Below, in pieces: positions 63,624 to 64,000 of a stretch of 64,000 nt of DNA. The notes beneath the pieces are model-generated. The model did no database searches and was not told the origin of the DNA. It was given only the letters and a program-made list of their open reading frames with translations. Each line of letters starts with the position of its first letter. Position 1 is the stretch's first letter. Source of the DNA: Desemzia incerta (GTDB taxonomy: Bacteria > Bacillota > Bacilli > Lactobacillales > Carnobacteriaceae); assembly GCF_900115825.1 (NCBI RefSeq), contig NZ_FOXW01000001.1, positions 496,001 to 560,000 on the forward strand. Direction: 5' to 3'. The translations under genes were made by a program, and so were the position numbers.

Positions 63624-64000
63624 ATGTTTGGCTTATCTGTATTCTTAGGTGACGAGTTGACTCAAGAAAGAAAAAGGTATTTGAAGCAAATGAAAGAAGC
63701 AGGTTTCACAAAAGTTTTTACTTCCTTACATATTCCAGAAGAAAATGCCGATCAATACTTAGAAAGATTGGCTGAGTTGGGATTAGTAATGAAAGAACTA
63801 GAAATGGAACTAGTAGCAGATGTTTCTAAAGGAGCTTTGGCTAAGATTGGAGTCTCTAACCTTTCAGTTGATGGATTAAAACGATTGAAAGAAAAAGGGG
63901 TAAACGGTCTTAGAGTCGATTACGGTTTTTCAAACCAAGAAATTGCTTTTATGTCTCATGAATTAAATATCGTTTTAAATGCTAGTACAATCACTCAGAA
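63624..64000 (+). CDS. mupG: MupG-type 6-phospho-N-acetylmuramidase (DUF871), 3' end outside window
   Basis: The frame is open from ATG 63624 (AAGGAGG 6 nt upstream) to the window end, about 125 residues. MFGLSVFLGDELTQERKRYLKQMKEAGFTKVFTSLHIPEE and the TIM-barrel stretch VNGLRVDYGFSNQEIAFMSHELNIVLNAST match the N-terminus of DUF871/MupG proteins. These cleave imported MurNAc-6-P-GlcNAc during peptidoglycan recycling in staphylococci. The expected partners MurQ and MurP would lie beyond the window. Confidence 0.85.
   Translation, partial: MFGLSVFLGDELTQERKRYLKQMKEAGFTKVFTSLHIPEENADQYLERLAELGLVMKELEMELVADVSKGALAKIGVSNLSVDGLKRLKEKGVNGLRVDYGFSNQEIAFMSHELNIVLNASTITQ

Noticed and set aside
1-64000. 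tRNA, rRNA, insertion sequences or prophage genes.
   Set aside because: I read both strands for cloverleaf-like GGTTCRA segments, rRNA motifs and transposase or integrase products and found none that I could support; a tRNA covariance scan was not possible.

Overview
This is a low-GC, Gram-positive chromosomal window. The combination of a phosphoketolase, a complete poly(glycerol phosphate) wall teichoic acid (WTA) set, a GW-module autolysin, a MupG-type muropeptide enzyme and NagR-type operators points to the Lactobacillales. My best guess is Carnobacteriaceae (Carnobacterium-like); this is inferred from gene content and was not checked by a database search. I saw no rRNA, tRNA, prophage, transposase or CRISPR array. 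AGGAGG-like ribosome binding sites and simple U-tract terminators are easy to read, and several starts are GTG or TTG.

Regions. (1) 0-4 kb: end of an aldo/keto reductase, galE and tagA on the minus strand, and gpsA. (2) 4-24.3 kb: cell-wall polymer island: tagH, a tagB-like gene, tagG, tagD, a tagF-like gene, a 1204-residue tagF/GT4 fusion carrying GW modules, the yfhO-csbB glycosylation pair, a bifunctional autolysin with nine GW modules, mnaA, an LCP ligase and a MurG-like glycosyltransferase. (3) 24.4-32.5 kb: phosphoketolase, CpsB-type phosphatase, galU, an SGNH hydrolase and small stress/envelope genes. (4) 32.7-38.3 kb: amino-sugar metabolism: PTS EIICB and nanE, an RpiR regulator, and glmS under two NagR-type operators. 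(5) 38.4-52.8 kb: exopolysaccharide operon on the plus strand: a phosphoglycosyl transferase flanked by two FemAB/GNAT-like paralogues, glycosyltransferases, Wzx, Wzy, a Wzz-like protein and an EpsC/EpsN amino-sugar pair. (6) 52.8-55.4 kb: a strong promoter, an unannotated 27-codon cysteine-rich leader ORF, an intrinsic terminator, then a DAACS symporter and an ATP-grasp ligase. (7) 55.5-64 kb: two glycerophosphodiesterases, a YczE-like protein, a LacI regulator with a frameshifted kdgK, a copper-storage-like protein, a frameshifted papain-like peptidase, a deoxynucleoside kinase, and a divergent phosphatase/mupG pair sharing two identical-type operators.

How the genes fit together. MnaA and TagA supply and add ManNAc, GpsA and TagD make CDP-glycerol, TagB/TagF-type enzymes build the chain, TagGH exports it and the LCP protein attaches it. 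YfhO/CsbB probably glycosylate the polymer, the GW autolysin probably binds it, and the GDPD enzymes may recycle its glycerophosphodiesters. GlmS, NanE, GalU and GalE supply nucleotide sugars for WTA and exopolysaccharide.

The most novel-looking items are the poly-cysteine leader/attenuator at 52.83-53.18 kb, the GW modules inserted inside a predicted cytosolic GT-B glycosyltransferase at 9.1-12.7 kb, and a 52-nt-period array of three hairpins at 35.08-35.23 kb.
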